Shown: piece by piece, positions 38,904 through 48,100 of the stretch
How the letters are laid out: each line of letters starts with the position of its first letter
Position numbering within the stretch: the first letter of the stretch is position 1
From: a virus
Virus record (IMG/VR): IMGVR_UViG_3300009136_000005
Span: 1-60,792 of that record
Direction: 5' to 3' (one strand)
DNA: 60,792 bases
The notes under the pieces: model-generated
Told to the model about the DNA's origin: nothing
What the model saw: only the letters and a program-made list of their open reading frames with translations
The model's database searches: none
Position numbers and translations under genes: made by a program

Positions 38904-39374
38904 TTATAAAACAAATTCTACACTTACAGCGCCTGAACCATCCCAGCTAGCAGGTACGTTTATTGTTTCGCCAACACCCCAATACCATACTGACCAATCG
39001 GAAGTAGGCCCTGAAGTGCCATCATAGGTGGCATCGGCCGTGTCCAGAGTAATCTCTCCCGCCCCAAGAAGTATAATGCTGGTGAACCATGCTGCACCTA
39101 ACGTCACGGCATCAAAACCAACGTAAACCTCATCTCCTCCTCCAAAACCCGCTGTGAGCCAAGGACTGAGTCCGATGATAGTTTCGCTGTTCCATGTGTT
39201 ATCATTAAGCGAACCAAAAGCACCTCCTCCATTGCCCCACCAGCTGTTAAAAGCAGTGGTCTGAAAACCCACAAGATTGCTGTCAGATGAGTCGAATCCC
39301 TGCGTGACTATTCTAACGTCAGGATCACTTGCCTCTGCTACAGATTGTACTATTTTTCCGGTTGCGCCAAACAT
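38904..39374 (-). CDS. Putative fibre-associated protein, 156 aa
   Basis: Gly-, Trp- and Ser-rich beta protein (FNSWWGNGGGAFGSLNDNTW; WYWGVGETINVPASWDG) directly downstream of the Gly-rich fibre, joined by TAATG. Probably the fibre tip or a chaperone-like cap; no family recognised. The ATG at 39374 is chosen over an earlier in-frame start inside the fibre gene. Confidence 0.5.
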   Translation of the reverse strand: MFGATGKIVQSVAEASDPDVRIVTQGFDSSDSNLVGFQTTAFNSWWGNGGGAFGSLNDNTWNSETIIGLSPWLTAGFGGGDEVYVGFDAVTLGAAWFTSIILLGAGEITLDTADATYDGTSGPTSDWSVWYWGVGETINVPASWDGSGAVSVEFVL

Positions 39375-41611
39375 TATGCGAAGCCCTGTCCACCAAGGAA
39401 TCCCAACCAAGTAGTACCGCCATCACGAGTAACAAACGACACAATATCAACACCTGTTCCCCACGTAGGTTCAGTAGCGGCTGCCCAATCTACCGATGCA
39501 GGCCATGTCAGGGTTGCGCCATCAGCACCCAACAGCTCTAACGTAAAGCTACTCACACGCCCTGTGGCTGCAGGATTGCTGAAGGTAAAAGTAATAACCG
39601 CAGCACCAAGATCTGCTGATGGGTAGAAGTAAGTTGCTAAGGATACATCTAAATCGCGCGTTCCTGTAGTAGCTGTATATTGATCTGCATCTTCAGAATA
39701 TCCAGCTTGCAACTCTAGTTCTCCAACAACTTGTATCACACCATCTGCACCAGAGCCTGCTGCTGTTCCTGGTGTTAATATTATGTCACCTGCATCACCT
39801 GAAGTTGCTCCGCCTGCTCCGCCTGTAACAGTTACATCGCCACCAGCTGTGGTTGCATTACCTGCTGCACCGCTGATTTGTATTGCGCCGCCGACACCAA
39901 GGGTAGTTGGAACACCACCTGTAATTACTACAGCTCCGCCATCGCCCGATGTAACGCCGCCGTTACCTCCGGCTATGGTAACTATGCCGCCAGCACCTGT
40001 GTTACTTCCCGCGCCTTGATCAGCGGTGCCGCCCGTGACAAACGTTCCGCCGCCATTGCCTGACCCATCGCCAGCACCACCTCGAATAGTAGCTGTGCCA
40101 CCGATATCATTGGTAGTAGTTGCTGCCTGACCGCCAAGCACTATCGCGTTACCTGGTGGGCCTGCTCCTGTTAATAATCCCAGGCCACCCCTAAGTGTAG
40201 CATCGCCGCCACCAGTTGTTCCGCGACCGCCAGCTACCAAGGCATATCCGCCACCACCAGTAGTTGCGTCACCAGCTACTATGCTGACCTGGCCACCATT
40301 TCCGTTAACGCCGTCTCCGCCGTAAATACCAACGTAACCACCCGATGAATCTGTAACGTGTGTAGAACTGCCGCCTCGAATTATTACGGCAGCACCCTCA
40401 GCGTAGTTTTGCGACGAAGAACCACCCGTTATGTTAACAGCGCCAGAGTAGGAGTATAAGGCGGTACCTTCGCCGCCAGTTATGTTGACTGCGCCAGCGT
40501 AACCGTACCCTGTAGAGTTGTTGCCGCCAGTTATGTTGACTGCGCCACCGTAGCCGGCGTTTTCTGCTGAAGCACCGGCAGTAATATCAACTGCACCGCC
40601 GGCGCCGGATGTTGCTCCGCCGGGACCTGCTGTAATTGTAATTGGACCACCAGCACCTGTTGTTCCGCCGTTACCGCCTAATAGGCTAGCAGCGCCACCA
40701 GGTTGTGTTCCTGTGGAATTTCCGCCTCTTGCGGATACAAATGCGCCTGCTCTGTTTGTTCCTGTACCGTCACCAGCATTAAGGTCGATTTCGCCACCGT
40801 TTCCGTCTGTTGATGTACCTGCTGTTAAGTTTATTGCGCCGCCCTTAGCGCCTGTTGCTGAACCACCCAGTCCACCAACAATTTCAATTTTGCCTGCATT
40901 ATTAGCAGCACCACTAGTTAGTGTTACGTCTCCGCCGTCAGCGTACTGACCAGCGTTAGGATTTGCTCCACCTGTTAAGTTTACACCACCGGCTTTTGCA
41001 GATTCGCTATTGGCATCTAATACTCCGCCGATAATATTTACAGCACCACCTTGACCGACATCAAATCGCTCACCGGCAGTTACATTAACGTCGCCAGCAG
41101 TACCAGAAGTCGCACCACCATCTGCAGCGACTAATGTGACTGAACCACCAGCGGAAGTGACTGTTGCGGCTGGTTTACCAACAACATCAAAATCATTAAC
41201 GTCTAAGTTTCCACCAAGTTGTGGAGTTGTGTCATCAACAAGATCTCCACCGCCACCACCAGCTGCTGCAAATACTAAATTAGTTGAGCCTAATACGATA
41301 GGATTGATTGTAGTTAACACCCAACTTTGCACGCCGTTAGAACCTTCCTGAACCCAAACTTGCATACCAGAACTAATATCTTCTGAACGGTCTGCATCCT
41401 CTGAACGAGTCCACGTGCCTGACTGAACAACATATATTCCGTTTGTAGTTTGGTCACCTTGACCTGCAACAAGACATCTGTCGCCAGCAATTAACGATAC
41501 AGTATCAACAGTTTGTGGCGCTGATAGTGTTATAGGTGAGGTTGAGACTGCTCTGACAGAGTCTTTCGTCGTTAAGTTTTCAAGTTGAAGAACATTTATC
41601 TTTTTTTGCAT
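39374..41611 (-). CDS. Glycine-rich repetitive tail fibre protein 2
   Basis: 745 residues. The N-terminal ~130 residues (VRAVSTSPITLSAPQTVDTV, GDRCLVAGQG, TNGIYVVQSGTWTRSED) are the attachment domain also found on the 1785-residue fibre. TPQLGGNLDVNDFDVVGKPA leads into ~430 residues of GGAVNITGG-type repeats, as in the plus-strand fibre at 3669. The C-terminal ~90 residues form a knob ending DGGTTWLGFLGGQGFA. No GSP tripeptides, unlike most other fibres here. Late promoter at 41643. Confidence 0.75.
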   Translation of the reverse strand: MQKKINVLQLENLTTKDSVRAVSTSPITLSAPQTVDTVSLIAGDRCLVAGQGDQTTNGIYVVQSGTWTRSEDADRSEDISSGMQVWVQEGSNGVQSWVLTTINPIVLGSTNLVFAAAGGGGGDLVDDTTPQLGGNLDVNDFDVVGKPAATVTSAGGSVTLVAADGGATSGTAGDVNVTAGERFDVGQGGAVNIIGGVLDANSESAKAGGVNLTGGANPNAGQYADGGDVTLTSGAANNAGKIEIVGGLGGSATGAKGGAINLTAGTSTDGNGGEIDLNAGDGTGTNRAGAFVSARGGNSTGTQPGGAASLLGGNGGTTGAGGPITITAGPGGATSGAGGAVDITAGASAENAGYGGAVNITGGNNSTGYGYAGAVNITGGEGTALYSYSGAVNITGGSSSQNYAEGAAVIIRGGSSTHVTDSSGGYVGIYGGDGVNGNGGQVSIVAGDATTGGGGYALVAGGRGTTGGGDATLRGGLGLLTGAGPPGNAIVLGGQAATTTNDIGGTATIRGGAGDGSGNGGGTFVTGGTADQGAGSNTGAGGIVTIAGGNGGVTSGDGGAVVITGGVPTTLGVGGAIQISGAAGNATTAGGDVTVTGGAGGATSGDAGDIILTPGTAAGSGADGVIQVVGELELQAGYSEDADQYTATTGTRDLDVSLATYFYPSADLGAAVITFTFSNPAATGRVSSFTLELLGADGATLTWPASVDWAAATEPTWGTGVDIVSFVTRDGGTTWLGFLGGQGFA

Positions 41612-41642
41612 AGTAAAATTCCTGTAAATAGGTGTCTTCTAC

Positions 41643-41650
41643 TATTTATC
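41643..41650 (-). promoter_or_regulatory. T4-type late promoter (GATAAATA)
   Basis: Minus-strand GATAAATA 31 nt upstream of the Gly-rich fibre ATG, with AGGAATTTTACT before the start. Confidence 0.65.
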
Positions 41651-41673
41651 GTTTCCAGCTAATAAAATGGGGT

Positions 41674-42024
41674 TTATAGTTTGCTTTTGTAACGATCCTT
41701 TACGGCAGTTTTATATAATCCAACATTAGCGTATGCAGATTGAAGATCTGAACTATTCTCGTATGTAATTTCAAGTACTGCGGCAAATGCTTTCTTTGCT
41801 TCAGAAAGCTCTAATGCACGTGCTTCGAGTTCTGCTGCATCAACGTCTGCATCAAGAACAGCTTCAATCTCATCGTATGTTGGTTGAGCTCGACCATCTG
41901 TCCACGAAGTAATAACTCCTGCTCTTGTTGTGCATAAAGCACCTGGAACAAGGTATTCTAATTTACGATAATCTGTAAATTTTGTTAGTGGTATTTCTGG
42001 TGATCCGCCTGGTGAGCCTGCCAT
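41674..42024 (-). CDS. Putative fibre-associated protein, 116 aa
   Basis: Begins MAGSPGGSPEIPLTKFTDYR, then KLEYLVPGA; the FxDYRKLxYLVPxA motif is shared with the 50-residue protein at 42088. C-terminal helix (AAELEARALELSEAKKAFAA). Possibly a fibre chaperone or small tail protein. Confidence 0.5.
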   Translation of the reverse strand: MAGSPGGSPEIPLTKFTDYRKLEYLVPGALCTTRAGVITSWTDGRAQPTYDEIEAVLDADVDAAELEARALELSEAKKAFAAVLEITYENSSDLQSAYANVGLYKTAVKDRYKSKL

Positions 42025-42044
42025 TTTATTCTCCTGTTATATTA

Positions 42045-42052
42045 TATTTATG
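42045..42052 (-). promoter_or_regulatory. T4-type late promoter (CATAAATA)
   Basis: Minus-strand CATAAATA upstream of the 41674-42024 gene, followed by an AGGAGAATAAA ribosome-binding site. Confidence 0.6.
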
Positions 42053-42087
42053 ATTCGTATTCTGTTATTGATATCCAAGAGCCAACG

Positions 42088-42240
42088 TTACGCCCACCGA
42101 ATCGGTTGGTGGAACTGTGCCTCTGGGACCAAGTAGCTAAGCTTACGGTAGTCCTTGAAGTCACTGAAGGGAATACGTTCCCCTTGGGTTTCTTCCCCGG
42201 TCTCGGGGTCGATGATTATTTCATATTGATCTTGTCTCAT
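42088..42240 (-). CDS. Small fibre-associated protein, 50 aa
   Basis: Not annotated by simple length filters. MRQDQYEIIIDPETGEETQG, then PFSDFKDYRKLSYLVPEA, ending PIRWA. It shares the DYRKLxYLVPxA motif with the 116-residue gene downstream, so one may be a truncated copy of the other. ATGA overlap with the upstream fibre gene. Confidence 0.55.
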   Translation of the reverse strand: MRQDQYEIIIDPETGEETQGERIPFSDFKDYRKLSYLVPEAQFHQPIRWA

Positions 42241-43259
42241 GCTTCGTACTCCGTAATCGTTAAATATGCCATCGGTATGCCACCTAGATAATCAGTGGAG
42301 TTATATCCACCCATTGAGTTCGTGGAAGCTACACCACAACCACAGCGTATCGAGAATGTGGTGGAGGCTGTTGAGCCTGCGGTGAGCCTGTGGTCAATGC
42401 TCTGACTTAGGGTATATCCACTGCCATTTGGGTTGACTCCGTAGTCCGCAGCAAGTGCATCAACGTCACTATCACGAAAAAGGGCTGAAGTAATTACATT
42501 ACCTACTGCCATCGTGAAACTCACGGTTGCATTGAACTCAACTCGAAGGATACTCGTGGTGCTCTTCGGGGTTATGCTTGCTGTTATGAACTCACTGCCC
42601 TCGCTGATCTGTGGGATAGTGTTATCAAACGGGAAGGTCCCGGTGCCTGTAACTACAGTGTTCAGATCAGTATGTACCTGCTGCACCACAATACCATGTC
42701 CACTATCAGCAACAACAGTTGGATCTGGATTGTCATATTGGATGTTAACGGAGCCTTCGTCAAAAGCTGTGGCTGTTGTACCAAGCTGGAACGTTGTTAG
42801 TTCACTGTCTAGTACTATGTGTCCAACCATCCAGCTGATAAAATCTGTACTATCAATGGTCATCAATGACCCAACACAAGCCCACGTATTGGTAGCAGCA
42901 TCATGGAGTGTAAAAGTAACTGTTCCGCTTTGGGCTTGTGTGTTCCCAAAGCTTCCATTGGTGAAAGCATTTAGGCTCTGTACAGCGGTTTGTGATGAAG
43001 AACCTAGCCACGCATATATACTGTCGTAGTCACCTGATGTACTGTAAACTCCAGTAGAGTCGCCTAGCCGGAATAAGAGGAAGCCTGTCGAGGAGTGGCC
43101 TAGGTTAGTAACCGTGACCTTGAACTCCTTCACCCCACTTGGGATGGTGAAGTTAATCTCAGTGCCAGCTGTTGTGTCCTGCTTTACACCATTAACAAAA
43201 ATCTGAGTAATACCATTACCAGCAAAAGCAATTCTGTTATTTGAAAAACCTTGTCCCAT
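42237..43259 (-). CDS. Tail fibre-type protein, 340 aa
   Basis: N-terminal segment QIFVNGVKQDTTAGTEINFT, then a beta-rich body and the C-terminal module VVTGTGTFPFDNTIPQISEG, ITPKS, ALFRDS, AGSTASTTFSIRCG, ending AYLTITEYEA. The same module closes the next gene upstream, so these are tandem paralogues. Likely receptor-binding or decoration proteins. Confidence 0.62.
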   Translation of the reverse strand: MGQGFSNNRIAFAGNGITQIFVNGVKQDTTAGTEINFTIPSGVKEFKVTVTNLGHSSTGFLLFRLGDSTGVYSTSGDYDSIYAWLGSSSQTAVQSLNAFTNGSFGNTQAQSGTVTFTLHDAATNTWACVGSLMTIDSTDFISWMVGHIVLDSELTTFQLGTTATAFDEGSVNIQYDNPDPTVVADSGHGIVVQQVHTDLNTVVTGTGTFPFDNTIPQISEGSEFITASITPKSTTSILRVEFNATVSFTMAVGNVITSALFRDSDVDALAADYGVNPNGSGYTLSQSIDHRLTAGSTASTTFSIRCGCGVASTNSMGGYNSTDYLGGIPMAYLTITEYEA

Positions 43260-44806
43260 TACGCTTTGTACTCCGTAATGGTAATGGAAGATGCCATTAC
43301 GCCGCCGAATTTACGGGCAGCGGCGCTTCCGTTAAAGGTTATTGTACCTGAATCATCAACCCCACCCCTTACTGAGAAAGTGGTAGAGCTGGTAGTGCCA
43401 GCATCCATCCAATGGGTGAGGTGTAGGATTTGTTGTCGGTTAGCATTGGATGTGTCTTCCTGCTGAGTCATGGCAGCAATTCCGGCACCTCCATCCTGAT
43501 GCAATGCTATAGAATGTCTGGGGTTGCCCACACTGTCAGACGCTTGAGAAACCACCACATCAACGCGAAGCTTATTAGCTACGTCTTTGGGTGTGATACT
43601 TGCCGACATCCACTCGTTGCCATCAGTGATAGCGGGAATAGTGTCGTCGTACGGCAGGACAGTTGTACCTGTTGCTACTTCACCATCCTGCGTATTCACT
43701 GTCTGCACAACACCACCACTGATCACACCTGAGCCAAGATCCAGATAAGGATTCTCATAAGAGCACCCAACAAAAGCGCCCGTACCATCCCACGTACTAC
43801 CATTGGGATTGAGGGCAACAGTTGTTAGCTCTTCACCCAAATCATTTTGAGTACCAGCCACTAAAACGAGCTTGTCGTCCGACAGGTCGGCTCCCATAAA
43901 ACTCATAGCCCAGATATGATTCACTGGGTCTTGGAGCCAGAATTCAGCAGTCCCGTGAATATCATCACCGGCAGCTGATCTTGGGAGGTGCCAGCCATCA
44001 TCTCCATCACCTGTTGTAGCAGTAGCAGCAGTAAGTAAAGTATCCGAAGTACGGTAGCCAGAAGTCATCAACCCGCCAGCCCCACCAATTTGGATAAGGA
44101 TATCGGAGCCTGCTGTGACGTCTGCTCGATTGATATGCAAGCTAAACCGCTTAACACTAGCAGGTATAGTGAAAGTTTTGGTGTCGGTGCCTGAGGCCAA
44201 ACTCTGCTGTGTCAGGAACTTGGTGACTTCAGTCACACCAGCCGGTGTGGAACTATTACCGCTTACTGCCAGGTCAGGATTTTCGTAGGAAACATAGAAC
44301 AACCCATCACCATCCCAGTCATCAGAACTGAAATCTATTTGGAGGGTGGTCAGTTCAGAGTCAAGGGAGATTGCTCCGTTAACTCCGTGAGTTTGGTTAC
44401 CACTCGATTGATCAGCCAACTGTCCTTGGGCAACCCACGTGTTTGTTGTTGGATCAGCTAGAGTGAATGACACAACACCGTCGAAATTATCACCGGCAGC
44501 ACTTCTCTCTACACTAAAGTAAGATGAGATACCAGCAGCGGCAATTGAAGATGCTCCTGTGCGCCAACCTACAGACGCATAACCAGTCGCCTTGACACTC
44601 GTGGCATCACCCAAGCGTATTCTCATATTCTGAGTGCCGTCACTACCCACATTCATCATACAAAGATCGAACTTCTTCACTCCCGATGGGAGTGTGAACG
44701 TGGCTTCGGTAGTACCTGATGAGCGAACTACAGGAGTCAGGTACTTGGTGATCTCTGTCTCGCCAGTTGCCTTAACAATATAATCTTTTGTAAAACCTTG
44801 ACTCAT
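43259..44806 (-). CDS. Tail fibre-type protein, 515 aa
   Basis: Two internally duplicated beta domains (both with TEITKYLTP/TEVTKFLTQ, TLPSGVKKFDLCM and FTIPASVKRFSLHI, DPTTNTWV and DPVNHIWA), then the same C-terminal module as its neighbour (ATGTTVLPYDDTIPAITDG ... SSITITEYKA). MSQGFTKD start matches MGQGFSNN of the neighbour. TAATG-type junctions link the genes. Confidence 0.62.
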   Translation of the reverse strand: MSQGFTKDYIVKATGETEITKYLTPVVRSSGTTEATFTLPSGVKKFDLCMMNVGSDGTQNMRIRLGDATSVKATGYASVGWRTGASSIAAAGISSYFSVERSAAGDNFDGVVSFTLADPTTNTWVAQGQLADQSSGNQTHGVNGAISLDSELTTLQIDFSSDDWDGDGLFYVSYENPDLAVSGNSSTPAGVTEVTKFLTQQSLASGTDTKTFTIPASVKRFSLHINRADVTAGSDILIQIGGAGGLMTSGYRTSDTLLTAATATTGDGDDGWHLPRSAAGDDIHGTAEFWLQDPVNHIWAMSFMGADLSDDKLVLVAGTQNDLGEELTTVALNPNGSTWDGTGAFVGCSYENPYLDLGSGVISGGVVQTVNTQDGEVATGTTVLPYDDTIPAITDGNEWMSASITPKDVANKLRVDVVVSQASDSVGNPRHSIALHQDGGAGIAAMTQQEDTSNANRQQILHLTHWMDAGTTSSTTFSVRGGVDDSGTITFNGSAAARKFGGVMASSITITEYKA

Positions 44807-45141
44807 TATGTAATCTCTTGACCGAATGCACTAAACGAAACTGTTGCGTTATCTGTATAAACTGTAATCTCATCTGCAGCACCTAACGACAAACCTATCG
44901 TTGATGTAAATGTTTCATTCCCTGGAATAATCAAATCGTAATAAATGTAATACTCGTTTGCAACGGGCGAACCTGCTCCGCTCGGCTCAACTGCTACACG
45001 AATTGTAGCTGAGATTGAACTTCTGTTACAAATAACAAGTGTTGATACAACGGCAGACGTAGCGCCAGGAACCGTATACAAGTTAGCGTAATTTGTCGCT
45101 GCGGGATTTGATTGTCCTAATATTTTTAATGTTGTTGGCAT
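44806..45141 (-). CDS. Small structural protein, 111 aa
   Basis: LKILGQSNPAATNYANLYTV, then NRSSISATIRVAVEPSG and YIYYDLIIPGNETFTSTIGL: a small beta-sandwich pattern that recurs as a stand-alone virion protein in marine phages, as I recall it. It carries one GSP. Late promoter at 45161. Confidence 0.55.
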   Translation of the reverse strand: MPTTLKILGQSNPAATNYANLYTVPGATSAVVSTLVICNRSSISATIRVAVEPSGAGSPVANEYYIYYDLIIPGNETFTSTIGLSLGAADEITVYTDNATVSFSAFGQEIT

Positions 45142-45160
45142 TTCTGTTCCTCTTGTGTTC

Positions 45161-45168
45161 TATTTATT
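45161..45168 (-). promoter_or_regulatory. Late promoter variant (AATAAATA)
   Basis: Minus-strand AATAAATA about 20 nt upstream of the 111-residue gene, with AGAGGAACAGAA before its ATG. Confidence 0.5.
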
Positions 45169-45183
45169 ATTGTTACTTTTGGG

Positions 45184-48100
45184 TTATCCGCCCATGAATA
45201 AGAATGATGTTGTTATTGGATCTGCAGGACCACTAATGCTTCCAGCTACTTCTAAGTCACCACTAATTAAAACATTCCCTGTTCCGTTAGTAATTTCAAT
45301 CGCATCGATCCAGCTAATGACATCACCAGGTGAACCTGCGATTGCTGAGCGCAATTTAGTATTACCAGTGCCGAGGAAACTTAAAGCACTCACTTCTTCA
45401 ATGCCAGATCGAACCCAATTAGATCCATTGTGATAACCACCACGTATGTAGTGTGAACCACCATCGTTGGTGGCTGACAGGAAGAACGTCTGAGCACCGT
45501 GTTCGATAACATCGAGAGTCGATAGGTGTGTTAAATGTGGAGCTGTACTTCCAAGGGATAGTACCTGACCATTCATATTTACGTTGCCGCTAGTGACATC
45601 GAGGCCATTCGATATAGTCGCTGCGCCGGTCAAACTGAGCGTCGAACCATCAAATGTTAGTGCGGCACTACCATCAATAGCATCAGAACCATTACCAATC
45701 GCAACTTGATTGTCAGCAATTGATCCACCGATAGTACCACCAGATGATTGATTCAATAACCAATCTGTACCAGCATCGTCGGTAAAAACTAATTCATTTG
45801 GTGTTGCAGTTCGAACCCACAATTCACCAAAAGTTGCAGCAGGGAAAGTTCCGATGTGGTTTGCTCGTTCAGTAAAACGCATTGTCCCACTTAATTGTAC
45901 TTCACCAGTTGAGAAATCACCTCCTATTAATGGAGTGTTTGATTCAGCATTATGGAGATATAATCTATTGGATTGGTTAGCTGTTGGTCCAGCATCTGTA
46001 CCAATCATTACATTATTGTCACCAGTAGTTATCTTCGCTCCAGCTTGATAACCAACAGCAACATTGCTATCTGCTGAACTGACTAGTGGCAACGTACCTC
46101 GTCCAATACCTATATTGTTTGCTGAAGTTGTTAGGTTAGTTCCTGATATTGCTCGACTACCAATCGCTATATTGTAACTACCTGTACCGGAGCCTCCACC
46201 TGCAGTAATACCCAACGCTTCTGTACCAATAGCAATATTTCTTTCACCGGAGATCATCATTATACCAGCACTTTGACCAAGACCAACAACATTATTTGCG
46301 GCAGTTAATCTATTAAACGCGTTAGCACCCAATGCAATATTGTATGCTCCTGTCGTGAGTGCAGTTAATGTGTCAGTGCTAATGGCAATATTTAAGAACG
46401 CAGAAGTCAACACCGAAGATTCCATTGCACCTTTACCAATAGCAACATTCTCGCGACCAGTTCCTGCTGCCGATGCATCATAAAGTGCGTTGCTACCTAT
46501 TGCAACATTATCGTCACCAGTCGTTGTAGCTCCACCTGCATTAATTCCAGCAAAGAAGTTACTTAATCCACTCGCTGCTGTTAAGTTTGCACCAGCTCCT
46601 GTACCACCGATTATGTTGCTGTCACCATCTTCTGTAAATAATCCACCTCCACCAGCAGCTTGTGGTTCATATTGATTGTTAGCTGCAACCCAAGTTAATA
46701 CATCTCCATCAGCAATTGGTGAGCCACCATTCGCAGAAATGTATCCTTCAATTGTTACATCACCAGAAAGTGTAGTAAGCGCAGTAGTCAAAGTTATCGA
46801 GTTCTCTGCCCTGAACTCAATGCTATCGACTTGAACGTTGACATCAGTGCCAGAGCGTTCGATAATCATATAGTTGTAGTTAGTCCCGAAATTATCTCGG
46901 GAGATTAGGTGGTTGAGCGTTTCACCAATTACATCTATCTCCCAGATTTTCTGATCTAAACCAGCATCACTCTCATCAAAGCGAAGTTGTGGGTTTGGTG
47001 CGTCAAGATTTAACCGGGCGTTGCCTGCGGTTGCGACTATGTTGAGGGTAGTTGGACTCGCTCCGTTGATCGTAACGGAGGTATCGAAGTTGGCGGCGCC
47101 TGCAACGTGGAGTGTTGTGTCGTTCCATGTGAGGTTTGCACTACCTTCAATTGTTCCATCGCCTGTCCAAACACCTACTTGATTATCAACTGGTGTGCCA
47201 ACTTTAAATACATTAGCAACTGGACTTCCAGCTCCACCACCAGATGTAGCCAAGTCAGTTGACACGCCGTTCAAACGAACAAAGAATTCACCGGCAGCAG
47301 TTACCCACACATCGCCATCAACTGGAGCACTTGGTGCTACACCTTCTGGTATGTTAAAGCTCGGATCTCCAGTCGCACTTGCTAGGAATGTAACTTTTTG
47401 AGCGTGCGTAGTTCCATTAACATCATCAAGCGTCATGGCAGTAGTTTTTACACCAATACCGGTTGATATTTCTAAGTCACCAGCAGTTTCATCCCAACGC
47501 ATCCATGTATTGCCATCATTGCGGAAAAGCATATCCCCTGTAGTAAGGGTTGCGCCATACAGTAAAATATTTGCACCAAGCTGATCAGTACTGCCACCAC
47601 TGATGACCATCAATCCAGTATCATGGCTGTTAACTACATTGGTTTGTAACGTACCACCGCCATCGCCAATCGTTACATTACCGCCAAGGTTTGTTTGACC
47701 AGTTAGTGATAGAGTGCTCCCATCCCATGTAAAATTAGAATCACCTTGAATCGTAGTCCCATCGGTCCATATAGCAACTTCGTTATTAAGTGGAACTGGT
47801 GAACCATAAGCACTTACAGTTCCACCAGCCGCGAGATCAACAGATGCGCCGTTCAGCCTAACAAAGAATTCACCAGCTGCTGTCGTCCATGTATCACCAT
47901 CAATAGGGCTTGTTGGTGCTACACCAGTTTTAATGTTAAGTCCGGCTCGTCCTGCGATGCCAGCGGCAGTATTAACCTTGCCGAACATGTCGAGTCCCTG
48001 ACCATCAATATTTAATATCTGTCCACCACCAACAACGAATACTAATGCTGAGCCGATGTGTGATATGTAATCGTTAGACCCACCATCGAAGAACATCTTG

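Noticed and set aside
39783-41351. Plus-strand Pro-rich frames opposite the second Gly-rich fibre
   Set aside because: Same antisense effect of Gly-rich coding; no promoter or ribosome-binding site.
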